From Helicobacter marmotae (GTDB lineage Bacteria > Campylobacterota > Campylobacteria > Campylobacterales > Helicobacteraceae), in assembly GCF_003364255.1 (NCBI RefSeq), contig NZ_NXLR01000001.1, positions 124,001 through 188,000 on the forward strand: a stretch of 64,000 nucleotides of DNA, read 5' to 3'. The stretch's first letter is position 1; each line of letters begins with the position of its first letter. The position numbers and the translations under genes were made by a program. The notes under the pieces were generated by a model. The model was not told the origin of the DNA. It ran no database searches and saw only the letters and a program-made list of their open reading frames with translations. Positions 29,308 to 38,089 of the stretch are shown piece after piece.

Positions 29308-29955
29308 TTATTGCTTCTCAAAAAGAGCAAAATTATTCATACCGCATTGAAAATATTTATGCTTTGCAAGTTTTAGGGTATTGAGATTGGCACTTAAAGA
29401 AAGCAAGTCTTTTTTATTATAATAACGCTTATGGTCTGCTATCTCATCTTCACTTACGATTTTAAGCTTGAAGCTTAAAAACTCTAGCACAGGCTTAGCA
29501 AGATGACTAGGCACGGTGAGAATAGCCACACCTTTAGGCTTAAGCACTCTTGCAATCTCTTGCATCATATCAAAAGGGTAGTTCAAATGCTCCAAAACCG
29601 CCAAAAGACATACCACATCAAATTCGCTATCCTTAAAGGGCAATTTGCAATATCCCAAATAAGAGGCATTCTCCCAATTATTGAGCTGCCCCCCCCCCGC
29701 TGCTGCAGGCGAGCGTGAGGTTTGCTTAGATTCAAAATAATAGGGGAAAACCTCTAATTTTTCTGTGGAAATGTGCGGGGCTTTAAAATCAATACCCACA
29801 CCCCTTGCGATATAGGGCTCAATCTCCCTAAGTAGCCTCACTTCCCACCCACAGCCAATATCAAGCACACTTGGCTCCTTAAAGGCTTTAATCGTAGGAA
29901 GAGTGCGCCTTAAGCGCATTTGTCGTAATAACCCCTCTAAAAGTGCTTCTTTCAT
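29308..29955 (-). CDS. Class I SAM-dependent methyltransferase, phase-variable, in frame
   Basis: 215 residues with motif I VLDIGCGWEVRLL (near residue 30), the acidic second motif (GIDFKAP) and the post-I region DVVCLLAVLEHL. This is the UbiE/Methyltransf_11-like group often found in polysaccharide loci. I start at ATG 29955, which follows AAGGAGTAAA; the frame extends to 30021 without such a site. A G10 tract encodes the AAAGGG stretch at about residue 89-90 and is in frame. The gene stops nine bases before the GT-C-like gene. A likely job is O-methylation of a sugar. Confidence 0.75.
   Translation of the reverse strand: MKEALLEGLLRQMRLRRTLPTIKAFKEPSVLDIGCGWEVRLLREIEPYIARGVGIDFKAPHISTEKLEVFPYYFESKQTSRSPAAAGGGQLNNWENASYLGYCKLPFKDSEFDVVCLLAVLEHLNYPFDMMQEIARVLKPKGVAILTVPSHLAKPVLEFLSFKLKIVSEDEIADHKRYYNKKDLLSLSANLNTLKLAKHKYFQCGMNNFALFEKQ
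29689..29698. repeat. C10 tract (G10 coding) in methyltransferase gene
   Basis: Ten C on the plus strand. Read on the minus strand as GCG GGG GGG GGG CAG (Ala-Gly-Gly-Gly-Gln), in frame. The upstream GCAGCAGCG codons give a run of Ala. Length change would cut the protein in the middle of the fold. Confidence 0.88.
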
Positions 29956-30061
29956 TTTACTCCTTCTATAATAAGTATTTTTTGTGTTTTGCCTTATGTT
30001 TTGAGACTTCTCAAAGCCCAAATAGAGGCGGAGAACCCCCTAAAGGCACTTATGCATTTTC

Positions 30062-32053
30062 TCATTCTGTATTGTTGTAAGATTCTATAAAATACATATC
30101 TCTGCCTAAAAATAATGTTTTGCTAAGTTTGGGGTTAAAATATGCCGCGGCTGGAAGCGGGGCGTCATAGACCCTATCATCATTTAAGGGGTAATACACC
30201 AAAAGATGAGAATTCGTATAGGCAGATTCTATGACTATATCATTTGGAATCTTCACTCCCTCTCTTTTATCAATAGCCTTAAACTCAAGGTGCTTTATAC
30301 TCAAGGAAGCACAGATATACAAAAAGAGCAAGCCTAAAAGATAATGCTCTTTATGGTTAAGAAAATAGCTCACCACAAAGCTAAGAAATAAAGCAATAAG
30401 AGGAAAAAAGTATTGAAATCCAAAGCGCGGGTCAGGAGCAGAGATAAACCAAAATACCACACCTAAAATAAGGGCACATATAAGGGGAAAATAGGGCTTA
30501 AATGCGCTTAGCTTGAGATATTTTAGCCCAATAAATAAAGCCAAAAATGCCAACGCATAGCCCAATAAACGCAATAAATCCCTAAAAACACCACTGATAT
30601 AAATCTTATTCCATACTTTCAGCCAAGAGTAATCTGCCAAAAGTTCCGCTCTATTGGGGCTACCCGCAACCTTTGCCCAATTATGTATGCTCATCACTTC
30701 AGCTACGCGCCTTTGCTCATCTACTGCCCAGGGCAAGGCACTTATATGAAGTACTTTAGCAGGGTAAGCTACCATCCCTGAGATACAAATGCCCTTTAAC
30801 GCCCAGAACACGCCTAGCCCTACACCAAGCACACAAAGCAAAAGGGCATTTTTAGAGCTTGCTTTTGAAATAGCATAATATTGAAAATACACAAAAAGCA
30901 CGCATACAAGCAGCACTACAGAAGATATTTTGATATAAATGCTAAAAAAGGCAATAACAAAAAGCAGGGCGAAAGTTGCTAGTGATTCCCTTGTGAATGC
31001 TTGTGAATTCTTGTGAGCCAAACTAACTTCCTTGTGTGAGATAGGCTCATTTTTATTGTCATGTCTTAGCCTGCGAGCAGGTGAAGAATTGCTGTGGGCA
31101 ACTAGTGATTTGGGTAGAAATTCTTCGGCTTTGCCAAAGACATGACAAAGTGAAGAATCGTTAGTAGATTTGTAAAAAGATTCTTCACCTCCGTCTATAG
31201 GCGATACATTAGTGCTTTGAGAAACGGGGGGTTTGATACCCCTATGCTCTAAAATAAAAATCATATACCCCACTAAGCTTATGCCCAAAATCCCTAAAAT
31301 CCCTTCCGCATAAAGCCCACCGCCAAGCCACCAAAATTCCATAGCCACAATCAAAAGCCCCACACTCATAAAAATATCATTCAGCCGCTTAGTCCTGAGA
31401 TTATAAAGGCTCAAAAACCCACTAAAGAAAAAGAAAAACGCCACTATTTCATTGCAAATAAAACTACGAATATGGGGGAAAATCTGTGAGACTTCACTTA
31501 GGGCAGCGAAGTTATAGAGAATATTGTTATAGCCTAATCTTGTGTGGATATTGGCTATGCCAAAAGTTATGGGAAACTCCTGTATCCATTTAATCGCTTG
31601 TATATGATAAAGCCCGCTATCATAGGCACTCTCAACCCTAATGCTTAGCACACTTGCAAGATAAAAAGCCAAGCTAAAAGCAATAAACATATAACCCCAA
31701 TGTAGAGGCATTTTCACAAACGCTAGCTCTCGCTTAAAAAATAAGACAAAGAGCCCTAAACCTATGGCTAAAAACACTATGCTAAAGGTAGCATTAAGCG
31801 GGAAGAAAAAATGCACACCCCCGCTTATTATACTTAATACCACTACCCCCATAATGCCCTTGAAAAGGAAGTTAAACTTCACATCGAGCAAAACTTTAGC
31901 AATATTTTGCTCCCCCCTCAGCTGACCCTTATAGAAAAAATAGCCTACAAATCTTTGCAAAGCCCTGATACCTAGCTGCCCATAGCCATATGTAGCCATT
32001 ATCCACAAAGCAAGTGCGCTAATAATTTTTACATTTACCAATAAAGCTTCCAT
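30062..32053 (-). CDS. Large polytopic membrane protein of the glycan set, with translated repeat insert
   Basis: 663 residues with about 12 membrane helices and an external motif ESAYDSGLYHIQAIKW (residue about 141), reminiscent of the acidic loop of membrane glycosyltransferases. Residues about 275-356 form an abrupt hydrophilic insert between two membrane segments. Its DNA contains a complete family-A element (31056-31148) plus a second partial one, read through in frame. The ATG follows the GT2 stop by two bases (TAGGCATGG), indicating translational coupling. I cannot assign a precise function; a lipid-linked sugar transferase or polymerase is the likeliest. Confidence 0.65.
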   Translation of the reverse strand: MEALLVNVKIISALALWIMATYGYGQLGIRALQRFVGYFFYKGQLRGEQNIAKVLLDVKFNFLFKGIMGVVVLSIISGGVHFFFPLNATFSIVFLAIGLGLFVLFFKRELAFVKMPLHWGYMFIAFSLAFYLASVLSIRVESAYDSGLYHIQAIKWIQEFPITFGIANIHTRLGYNNILYNFAALSEVSQIFPHIRSFICNEIVAFFFFFSGFLSLYNLRTKRLNDIFMSVGLLIVAMEFWWLGGGLYAEGILGILGISLVGYMIFILEHRGIKPPVSQSTNVSPIDGGEESFYKSTNDSSLCHVFGKAEEFLPKSLVAHSNSSPARRLRHDNKNEPISHKEVSLAHKNSQAFTRESLATFALLFVIAFFSIYIKISSVVLLVCVLFVYFQYYAISKASSKNALLLCVLGVGLGVFWALKGICISGMVAYPAKVLHISALPWAVDEQRRVAEVMSIHNWAKVAGSPNRAELLADYSWLKVWNKIYISGVFRDLLRLLGYALAFLALFIGLKYLKLSAFKPYFPLICALILGVVFWFISAPDPRFGFQYFFPLIALFLSFVVSYFLNHKEHYLLGLLFLYICASLSIKHLEFKAIDKREGVKIPNDIVIESAYTNSHLLVYYPLNDDRVYDAPLPAAAYFNPKLSKTLFLGRDMYFIESYNNTE
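31056..31148. repeat. Family-A palindromic element inside a coding gene
   Basis: 93 bp bounded by perfect 12-bp inverted ends: TTGTCATGTCTT (31056-31067) and AAGACATGACAA (31137-31148). Inner arms GAAGAATT (31082-31089) and AATTCTTC (31120-31127) also pair. The centre GTGGGCAACTAGTGATT matches the loop of the intergenic copies at 33281 and 41814. A second partial copy (GTGAAGAATC to GATTCTTCAC, about 31151-31190) follows. All of it is in frame within the membrane-protein gene. Confidence 0.88.
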
Positions 32054-32055
32054 GC

Positions 32056-32864
32056 CTAAGCCTTAAAGCGGTATTTGATAATCGCATAGAGTGCGCGCAA
32101 GCCATCTTTAAAGCCGATTTTCTTACCCTCTTGGTATGTCCTACCATAATAGCTAATGCCCACTTCATACACACGCACATTTTTGTATTTGGCGACTTTA
32201 GCGGTAATCTCTGGCTCAAAGCCAAAGCGATTTTCTTCTATAACAATGCTTTTTATCACCTCTTTTTTAAACACCTTATAGCAAGTCTCCATATCTGTGA
32301 GGTTGAGATTAGTCATCATATTAGATAAAAGCGTGAGCACGCCATTTGCCATTCTGTGCCAAAAGTACAACACCCGATGAGAATCTCCGCTCACAAAGCG
32401 CGAGCCAAAGACCACATCAGCCACGCCCTTTTCAAAGGGGGCTAAGAGTTTAGGGTATTCATTGGGGTCGTATTCTAAATCTGCATCTTGGATAAGCACA
32501 ATATCCCCACTGCAAAAAGCAATACCCGTGCGCAATGCCGCACCTTTGCCTTGATTAACTTGATGATAGAGTATATGCAAATGTGTTATTGGCTGGTTGG
32601 AATCTTCTTTAGAAATATGCGAATCGTTGGCATTTTGCAGGCTTTGTAATATCTCTTTAGTGCCATCACTGCTGCAGTCATCTACTACGATAATTTCTTT
32701 ATGATAGGCTAAAGACACATTTTGCACACATTCAATCAGATGTAAAATCGTATTTACTTCATTAAAACAAGGGATAATGATAGAGAGTGTAGGCAGAGAA
32801 TGGGGCTTAAGAGAAGATGTATCTACCCCCCCCCCGCCGCATTATGGGCTAAATGCGAAGACAT
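32056..32864 (-). CDS. GT2 glycosyltransferase (GtrB/Dpm-like), phase-variable, OFF
   Basis: The GT-A core is clear: SIIIPCFNE, VVDDCSSDGTKEIL, the QDADLEYDP metal-binding stretch and GSRFVSG, ending in a basic helical tail with no C-terminal membrane pair. It resembles polyprenyl-phosphate sugar synthases. The natural start is the ATG at 32864, after AAAGGATCTCC. A G10 tract (32826-32835) follows at codon 10; with 10 G the frame reads AAGGG and hits TAG at once. With 11 or 8 G it joins the SIIIPCFNE frame and gives about 269 residues. An internal GTG at 32727 would lack the first nucleotide-binding strand. So the enzyme should be OFF here. Confidence 0.82.
32826..32835. repeat. C10 tract (G10 coding) near the start of the GT2 gene
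   Basis: Ten C on the plus strand. In the frame from ATG 32864 it is read GCG GCG GGG GGG GGG then TAG. Eleven or eight G gives GGG GTA GAT and an open frame. Its position at codon 10-13 means slippage switches the whole protein. Confidence 0.88.
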
Positions 32865-33157
32865 GGAGATCCTTTAGCTATGAGTGAAATAAGCCATATT
32901 GTAGCAAAAGCATATTAACTTAGCTTGAGGGATAGGCAGGAGACAGACCTGAAGAGATGGCTTTAGGGAGTTAGGCTTTAGGGAAGTAGAAAATGAAGCG
33001 CCATCTAAGCCTCCTTAAGGAGGCTTAGAATCACCAACGACTCTGCCCCTATTGTCATTCTAAACCCCAACCAGAAGCTGAAGAATTGCTTTCAAAACAC
33101 CAAAAAGCACGACTAGTGATTCTTGCAAAGATGTTTGGGCTTTTACAAAGCCTCAAT

Positions 33158-33205
33158 ATGGCAAACTTTGTGCCCTTATAGAGTAGGCTTACCCTCTTGT
33201 AATGG
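33158..33205 (-). repeat. Roughly 50-bp repeat C, copy 2 (inverted)
   Basis: The reverse complement of this stretch matches 977-1028, sharing AAGCCTACT and TATAAGGGCACAAAGTTTGC. It has the same neighbours (family-A pieces) in the opposite orientation. Confidence 0.7.
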
Positions 33206-33280
33206 TAACTAGTTTGTCATGTCTTGCGGGAGCGTAGGAGGCGAAGATCTCTACTCGATTTACTAGAGACTCTACCACTA

Positions 33281-33378
33281 TTGTCATTCTGAGGGAGCGC
33301 AGCAACCGAAGAATCTCTGTGGGCGACTAGTGATTCCTTTAGAGATTCTTCGGGCATAAAGCCCGCAAGACATGACAA
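33281..33378. repeat. Family-A palindromic element, full copy
   Basis: 98 bp starting TTGTCATTCTGAG and ending CATGACAA. Internal arms CGAAGAATCTCT (33307-33318) and AGAGATTCTTCG (33341-33352) are perfectly complementary around the central GTGGGCGACTAGTGATTCC. The outer ends pair less perfectly than in the 41814 copy because one side carries the TCATGTC variant. Confidence 0.88.
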
Positions 33379-33527
33379 AGTAACTGCCTTTCTAGCGTTT
33401 CTGTTAAGGAGTCTTTAGCGGATAAGAGAGATTCTTCGCCTAAAGGCTCAGAATGACAAACTTACCACCTTACCACACAGGCGAAAAACCAAAACCACCC
33501 AAAAGGGTAGAAAAGTCAGATTGAGTG

Positions 33528-33665
33528 CCCCCCCCCCGAAAGGCGCTTTGGCATTTCATAATCAAGCCCTTAGAAAACGACTTGATAGATAAGCGTAGCT
33601 TAGCTATAAGTCAAGCTTTAGGCGGTATGTGTGAATTCATTTCACACATACCAAGATATTAAATC
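33528..33665 (-). repeat. Family-B hairpin repeat, copy 4 (inverted)
   Basis: First hairpin: GGTATGTGTGAA (33624-33635), five-base loop, TTCACACATACC (33641-33652), perfect 12 bp. Second hairpin (about 33572-33606 on the plus strand): GACTT, ATAG and TAAGC pair with GCTTA, CTAT and AAGTC. At the distal end the short G run of other copies is expanded to ten bases (C10 on the plus strand, 33528-33537). Both stems differ in sequence from copies 1-3 but pair fully. Confidence 0.85.
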
Positions 33666-33912
33666 AATAAATATATTTTAAGATGAGTTTGCGGGTTTTG
33701 TGAGCTTAAAGCCAAAGGAGCGGACTAGTCCTTGAGTGCAAGCAAAAGGCACACGGGCTTTACTCTTGCCCATACTTGCACAAATCACGCAAAATCGCTT
33801 AAAAGATAAGCGCCTTCCCCTAAAAATGTGTAAATCTATCAAAATAAGGACAGCGCGTTTTAAGGCTCTAAAGAGACAATGCAAGGCTACTAAGCAATGC
33901 GCTGCACAAGCC

Positions 33913-35310
33913 TTAATCTCCCATAACAAGCCCCATTTTACCCGGATTTAAAATATTATTTGGGTCAAATGCCCTCTTAATGCGTGCAAATAAGTCCATT
34001 TCAGCCTCACTAAAAGCTAGACGCATAAAGGGGGCTTTAGAGAGCCCTATGCCATGCTCACCGCTGAGTGTCCCCTCTAAGGCAATAGCAACCTTAAATA
34101 TCTCTTCAATGCACTCATAGCCCTTTTGCAAACTCGCCTTATCACTAGGGTCTGGCACCATTACATTCACATGCACATTACCATCACCGGTATGCCCAAA
34201 ACATGGAATCTTAAAATCATACTTTTGGCTTAAGCTTGCTATAGCATTTAAAAGTTCAGGGAGTGCGGAGCGTGGGACGGTGATGTCTTCATTAAGCTTC
34301 TTTTTACCATAAATGGTAATGCTTTGACTAACATTACGTCTTGCAAACCAAAGGTTTTGTGCCTCTAGGTCATCTTTAGCGATTTTGAAATCAACACAGC
34401 CATTTTCTTTAAACTTCTCCATAAGCTTCTCAAGCTGGAACGCAAGCTGTTCTTCTAAATCACCATCAACTTGAGTGATAAGTATCGCCCCTGCATCTAC
34501 GGGTAAGCCTTTATGGAATCGCTCTTCAACCGCGCGAATACTTAAATTATCTAAAAACTCCATTGCCACAGGTGTAATACCACTTGCCATACTCTTATAT
34601 ACGGCATTCATAGCAGATTCTATACTGGGGAATACCCCCATAGCTGAGCGTGAAAATTTAGGCTTAGCAATAAGCTTTAATGTGATTTCTGTAATGACTG
34701 CAAGGCTCCCCTCGCTTGCTATTAAGATACCAGCGACATTGAATCCTGCTACATCTTTAATGGTTTTTTTACCTGCACGTATAATCTCACCACTAGGAAG
34801 CACTGCGCGCAATGCCATAACATAATCTTTAGTAATGCCATATTTTGCCGCGCGCATACCTCCAGCATTTTCACTTACATTGCCCCCGATAGTGCTATAT
34901 TCTTGACTTGCGGGATCAGGGGGGTAAAATAAGCCTCGTTTTTCAACCGCTTCTTGAAAGGCTTTATTGACTACTCCGGGCTGCACTCTTGCGATAAGAT
35001 TTTTCTCATCAATTTCTAAAATATTTTTAAAGTATCGCTCCATAGCAAGCACGATCCCGCCATTCACGGGCAACGCCCCGCCGGTAAATCCACTGCCCGC
35101 CCCTCTTGGAATCACAGGAATCTTATGCGTGTTACAATATGACAAAATCGCACTTACATCATTTTCATCACGTGGAAACACCACTGCATCGGGCTCGTAG
35201 CGCTCTTTAGTGGCATCATAGCAATATGCCACTAAATGAGCCTTATCATCATAGCAATTTGCCTCTCCTACGATTTTCTTTAACGCTTGGATATGAGTAA
35301 GTGCAAGCAT
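33913..35310 (-). CDS. glcD: FAD-linked glycolate / D-lactate oxidase subunit GlcD
   Basis: 465 residues with the PCMH-type FAD-binding domain (PRGAGSGFTGGALPVNGG near residue 66, IGGNVSENAGGMR near 137) and the C-terminal substrate domain (CFGHTGDGNVHVN near 366, GEHGIGLSKAPF near 418). It oxidises a D-2-hydroxy acid (glycolate or D-lactate), feeding electrons to the respiratory chain. It follows the pgbA-like gene by two bases, the same order as in H. pylori (HP0508-HP0509, from memory). Confidence 0.9.
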   Translation of the reverse strand: MLALTHIQALKKIVGEANCYDDKAHLVAYCYDATKERYEPDAVVFPRDENDVSAILSYCNTHKIPVIPRGAGSGFTGGALPVNGGIVLAMERYFKNILEIDEKNLIARVQPGVVNKAFQEAVEKRGLFYPPDPASQEYSTIGGNVSENAGGMRAAKYGITKDYVMALRAVLPSGEIIRAGKKTIKDVAGFNVAGILIASEGSLAVITEITLKLIAKPKFSRSAMGVFPSIESAMNAVYKSMASGITPVAMEFLDNLSIRAVEERFHKGLPVDAGAILITQVDGDLEEQLAFQLEKLMEKFKENGCVDFKIAKDDLEAQNLWFARRNVSQSITIYGKKKLNEDITVPRSALPELLNAIASLSQKYDFKIPCFGHTGDGNVHVNVMVPDPSDKASLQKGYECIEEIFKVAIALEGTLSGEHGIGLSKAPFMRLAFSEAEMDLFARIKRAFDPNNILNPGKMGLVMGD

Positions 35311-35312
35311 AT

Positions 35313-36068
35313 TTACTCCTTATGTGTCAATTTAAAAGCCCTCAAACTCTCGCTTAAAAGCCCATCATAATAGCTAAAGTATTGGCGAGATTTCTTAGAG
35401 CGGAGCTTGCTTGAGAGTGAGCCGGTATCGATATTGGCAATACGTGAGAAAAATGGAGCTTGAGTTTGGCTTAGAGGTGGGACTTCTAGGGGGATTTCTT
35501 CTAAAAGGGCAAAGCTTTGGCAATCAAGCACATTGATACCATTACTTGCCATGATATACACTAAGCCTATGCTATAGAGATTGCAAAATGCCTTAAAGTG
35601 TTTGGGCTTTGGGTCATTAATGCCACTTTTTGCCAAAAACGCGCCAAAGAGATCGATGTGCATAAAATGTGTTTTTGTTTGTGTGGAGAGGATTTTATTA
35701 TAAAACTCTTGGTTTGGGGCTATGGCTATGGCTTTATTATAGAATCTTCCAAATGAAGCTATATCGCCCTCTTTGGGTTGTGCAATAGGGGTGGGAAGGT
35801 ATTTTTGAGTAATGCTATCAAATGCCCTAAAACTTGCATAGGCTATGCCATCTTTAATGCGTAAAATGCGCGCATTGGCAATGATTACGCGATAATTATC
35901 TTTATTGCTAAGTATTATGCCACTTTGCCCTACCTTTAAGCCCTTTGCAGAGAAGCTAAGAATCTTCTGGCTTACCTCGATAATAGGCACATTGACTACA
36001 TTAACTTCAAGTCCATATGTAGCACTTGAGAGCACGCTTGCACATAATAATCCTAATAACACTCGCAT
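35313..36068 (-). CDS. PgbA-like exported protein
   Basis: 251 residues with a signal peptide (about 1-19, cleavage near ATYG) and an N-terminal region matching Helicobacter plasminogen-binding proteins PgbA/PgbB (EVNVVNVPIIEVSQKILSFS; SNKDNYRVIIANARILRIKD). The C-terminus ends in a basic and Ser-rich stretch. In H. pylori the homologue binds plasminogen at the cell surface and has a lysine-rich C-terminal tail. Here the tail is shorter and ends AFKLTHKE, so binding is not assured. It touches the NUDIX gene stop. Confidence 0.75.
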   Translation of the reverse strand: MRVLLGLLCASVLSSATYGLEVNVVNVPIIEVSQKILSFSAKGLKVGQSGIILSNKDNYRVIIANARILRIKDGIAYASFRAFDSITQKYLPTPIAQPKEGDIASFGRFYNKAIAIAPNQEFYNKILSTQTKTHFMHIDLFGAFLAKSGINDPKPKHFKAFCNLYSIGLVYIMASNGINVLDCQSFALLEEIPLEVPPLSQTQAPFFSRIANIDTGSLSSKLRSKKSRQYFSYYDGLLSESLRAFKLTHKE

Positions 36069-36682
36069 TATGCCTCCTTGTTGATATTTGCCTTCTCTTT
36101 AAGCTCTGGGTAATGCTGTAAAAACCACAATACCCCAAAGCCTAATCCCGGTGTTTTGATAATGCATTCATCAAATATAAAACTTTTAAGATTTGCCACT
36201 TCAATCAATAACGTCTCTATCACTTCGCCATCAACGCCCCCACCAGCACTAATTTTTTGCTCCTCATCAATGCAAGCATAAAATAAATGCTGCTCTGCCC
36301 CGCTATGCCCTACGGCTGTAGCAAAGGTAGTAATATATGTGAGTGAATCTACCTTGTAGCCGCATTCTTCTAGCACTTCTTCTTTAGCAATTTGCTCTAG
36401 GCTTTTGCCTGCTTTATCCACAAGCCCCGCACAAAGCTCGCAAGTGTAGGCTTGGTGTGTATTAGGATTACGTGCAAATAGCGGCGGGCGGAACTGCTTG
36501 ACAAAAAGGAGACTATCTTTATCCCTATGATAAAGCACCACCGCTACAGAATCTAAGCTCTCTATAAAATCCCAACAACGTGACATACCATTTTCTTTAT
36601 AAAGCATACGGCGAGGCTTGATATATGGGGAATTGACACAATCGCAAAATTGTACATCGCTAATGTGTGAAAAAGCCTTCAT
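36068..36682 (-). CDS. NUDIX hydrolase, ADP-sugar pyrophosphatase-like
   Basis: 204 residues with a NUDIX box in which EEVLEECGYKV supplies the metal-binding glutamates (about residue 112), preceded by ELCAGLVDKAGKS. The layout resembles nucleotide-sugar (ADP-ribose type) pyrophosphatases. It overlaps the end of the csd3 gene by four bases and touches the pgbA-like gene, as in the HP0506-HP0508 order. Substrate not known. Confidence 0.82.
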   Translation of the reverse strand: MKAFSHISDVQFCDCVNSPYIKPRRMLYKENGMSRCWDFIESLDSVAVVLYHRDKDSLLFVKQFRPPLFARNPNTHQAYTCELCAGLVDKAGKSLEQIAKEEVLEECGYKVDSLTYITTFATAVGHSGAEQHLFYACIDEEQKISAGGGVDGEVIETLLIEVANLKSFIFDECIIKTPGLGFGVLWFLQHYPELKEKANINKEA

Positions 36683-37914
36683 TTTGTGCTTATCCTTGCG
36701 GTAGCAGCATCTTGGGTTTTTAGGCTTATCTCTTCTTTACTTATTGCTTCCTCTGTGGGGATATTTAATTGTTCATTGGGGGTAATGATATTGGTGCTTT
36801 TTGTAAGGGCGTCTTCTAAATAGGGGATAAAATGCTCCCTAAGGGCTATAAATGCTTCTCTATCCTTACCTTGTAGCTCCTTGCTCGGGGCTTTAACGCT
36901 TGAGAGAGGGTTGATTGGGACATTATTACGATAAAGCCCAAAATGCAAATGTGGTCCTGTGCTTAACCCTGTAGAGCCTACGCGTCCTATCATCTGCCCA
37001 CGTTTGACCTTTTTACCTGCTTTTATGCCACTAGCAAATGAGCTTAAATGCGCATAGAGGGTTTTGAGGTTGTTCTCATGCCTAATTTCAATAAGATTCC
37101 CATAACCTCCTCTTTTGCCAGCAAATATCACCACTCCATCGGCTGCAGCGACTATAGGCGTGCCTGTAGGGGCAGCATAATCAACCGCATAATGTGGGCG
37201 GATTGTGCCTAAGATAGGGTGCTTTCTCCCAAGTGAGAATCTGGAGCTTATCCTCGCGCCTGCTACAGGGGTTTGCAACAAGAATCCTTGAATCTCCTTG
37301 CCATCCTTATTGTAATAGCGCCCATTTTTATAGCGAAATATATAATGTGGCTTTTTGTTAATCTCCACTACAGCAGCTTTGATACTAGCGTTTTTAAGCG
37401 GTTTGCCTAAACGATATTTACGATCATAAATTACAGCCAATCTGTCATTTTTGATAATACTGCGGAAATTGACACTATTTTTATACGCATTGATAAACTC
37501 ACTTACCAAGCCATTATCTTTAGTCATCTCAAGCAAGTCTTGATAGGGGGACTTTTGGATAGAGAGGCTTACGATTTGCTCTTGTTCAAAATAAATCATA
37601 GGTGTAAAATCAAGCACATACGCACCATTGCGTTTAAAAATATGTATTTGCATACCATCGCCTATAGGGATAAGGGCTTGCAAGAGGCTGCCATCATCGT
37701 CTAGGAGGGTATAATAAGTAACTCCAGCATATATTTCTGAAGTAAGCTCCCTATCTTTGGCAGAAAGATTATAATATACGCTAGTGGGGATATTGTATTT
37801 TTGAAAGAATGCAAAGAACGTATAGCCCATCTCCCATATTTGAGAATGAGCCACTGCTCCAAAGGAGAGGCTACTCCACACGCTTATACACATCACAATT
37901 TTTTTCATATTCAT
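36679..37914 (-). CDS. csd3: M23 peptidoglycan endopeptidase/carboxypeptidase (Csd3/HdpA-like)
   Basis: 411 residues: signal peptide (about 1-19), an N-terminal inhibitory and pilus-like domain (20-220), then a LytM/M23 zinc peptidase with RPHYAVDYAAPTGTP, a GYGNLIEIRH stretch and STGPHLHFGLY (zinc ligands His and Asp). The family trims peptidoglycan cross-links and shapes the helical cell in Helicobacter. The start may be M1 or M3 (37914 or 37908). The C-terminal 60 residues are low-complexity. Confidence 0.87.
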   Translation of the reverse strand: MNMKKIVMCISVWSSLSFGAVAHSQIWEMGYTFFAFFQKYNIPTSVYYNLSAKDRELTSEIYAGVTYYTLLDDDGSLLQALIPIGDGMQIHIFKRNGAYVLDFTPMIYFEQEQIVSLSIQKSPYQDLLEMTKDNGLVSEFINAYKNSVNFRSIIKNDRLAVIYDRKYRLGKPLKNASIKAAVVEINKKPHYIFRYKNGRYYNKDGKEIQGFLLQTPVAGARISSRFSLGRKHPILGTIRPHYAVDYAAPTGTPIVAAADGVVIFAGKRGGYGNLIEIRHENNLKTLYAHLSSFASGIKAGKKVKRGQMIGRVGSTGLSTGPHLHFGLYRNNVPINPLSSVKAPSKELQGKDREAFIALREHFIPYLEDALTKSTNIITPNEQLNIPTEEAISKEEISLKTQDAATARISTK

Positions 37915-38089
37915 AAACCTAAACCTTAAAGAGAGGCTTTCTTAGAGGAAGCACTTGGCATTAGCAAGCAAGGATTGTATTATAAAAATTTTAATAAATC
38001 ACGTTAGAATAAGCCCCGCACTTTGGCACTCTTTTTGCTGGTTATTTTCGAGTATCTTTGCAAGAGAAGTATTTGGTTGGAGTAGAATT

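Larger units (their letters stand above)
32865..33912. repeat. Repeat cluster between the glycan locus and glcD
   Basis: About 1.05 kb with no convincing gene. In order it holds family-A fragments (about 33020-33120), repeat C in inverted form (33158-33205), a partial A element (33214-33280), a full A element (33281-33378), a short A fragment (about 33425-33460), a C10 tract (33528-33537) and an inverted family-B copy (33528-33665). A stretch at about 33783-33836 matches 41943-41994. The last part has open frames on both strands that I consider non-coding. Confidence 0.75.

Noticed and set aside
33678-33929. Open frame of 83 codons on the minus strand before glcD
   Set aside because: Its end overlaps glcD in another frame, the composition is odd, it has no ribosome site, and part of its DNA (about 33783-33836) recurs at 41943-41994 as a repeat.
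37955-38089. Longer N-terminus for the small membrane protein before flgM
   Set aside because: No ribosome site, atypical residues, and it would run through the upstream side of the csd3 gene.
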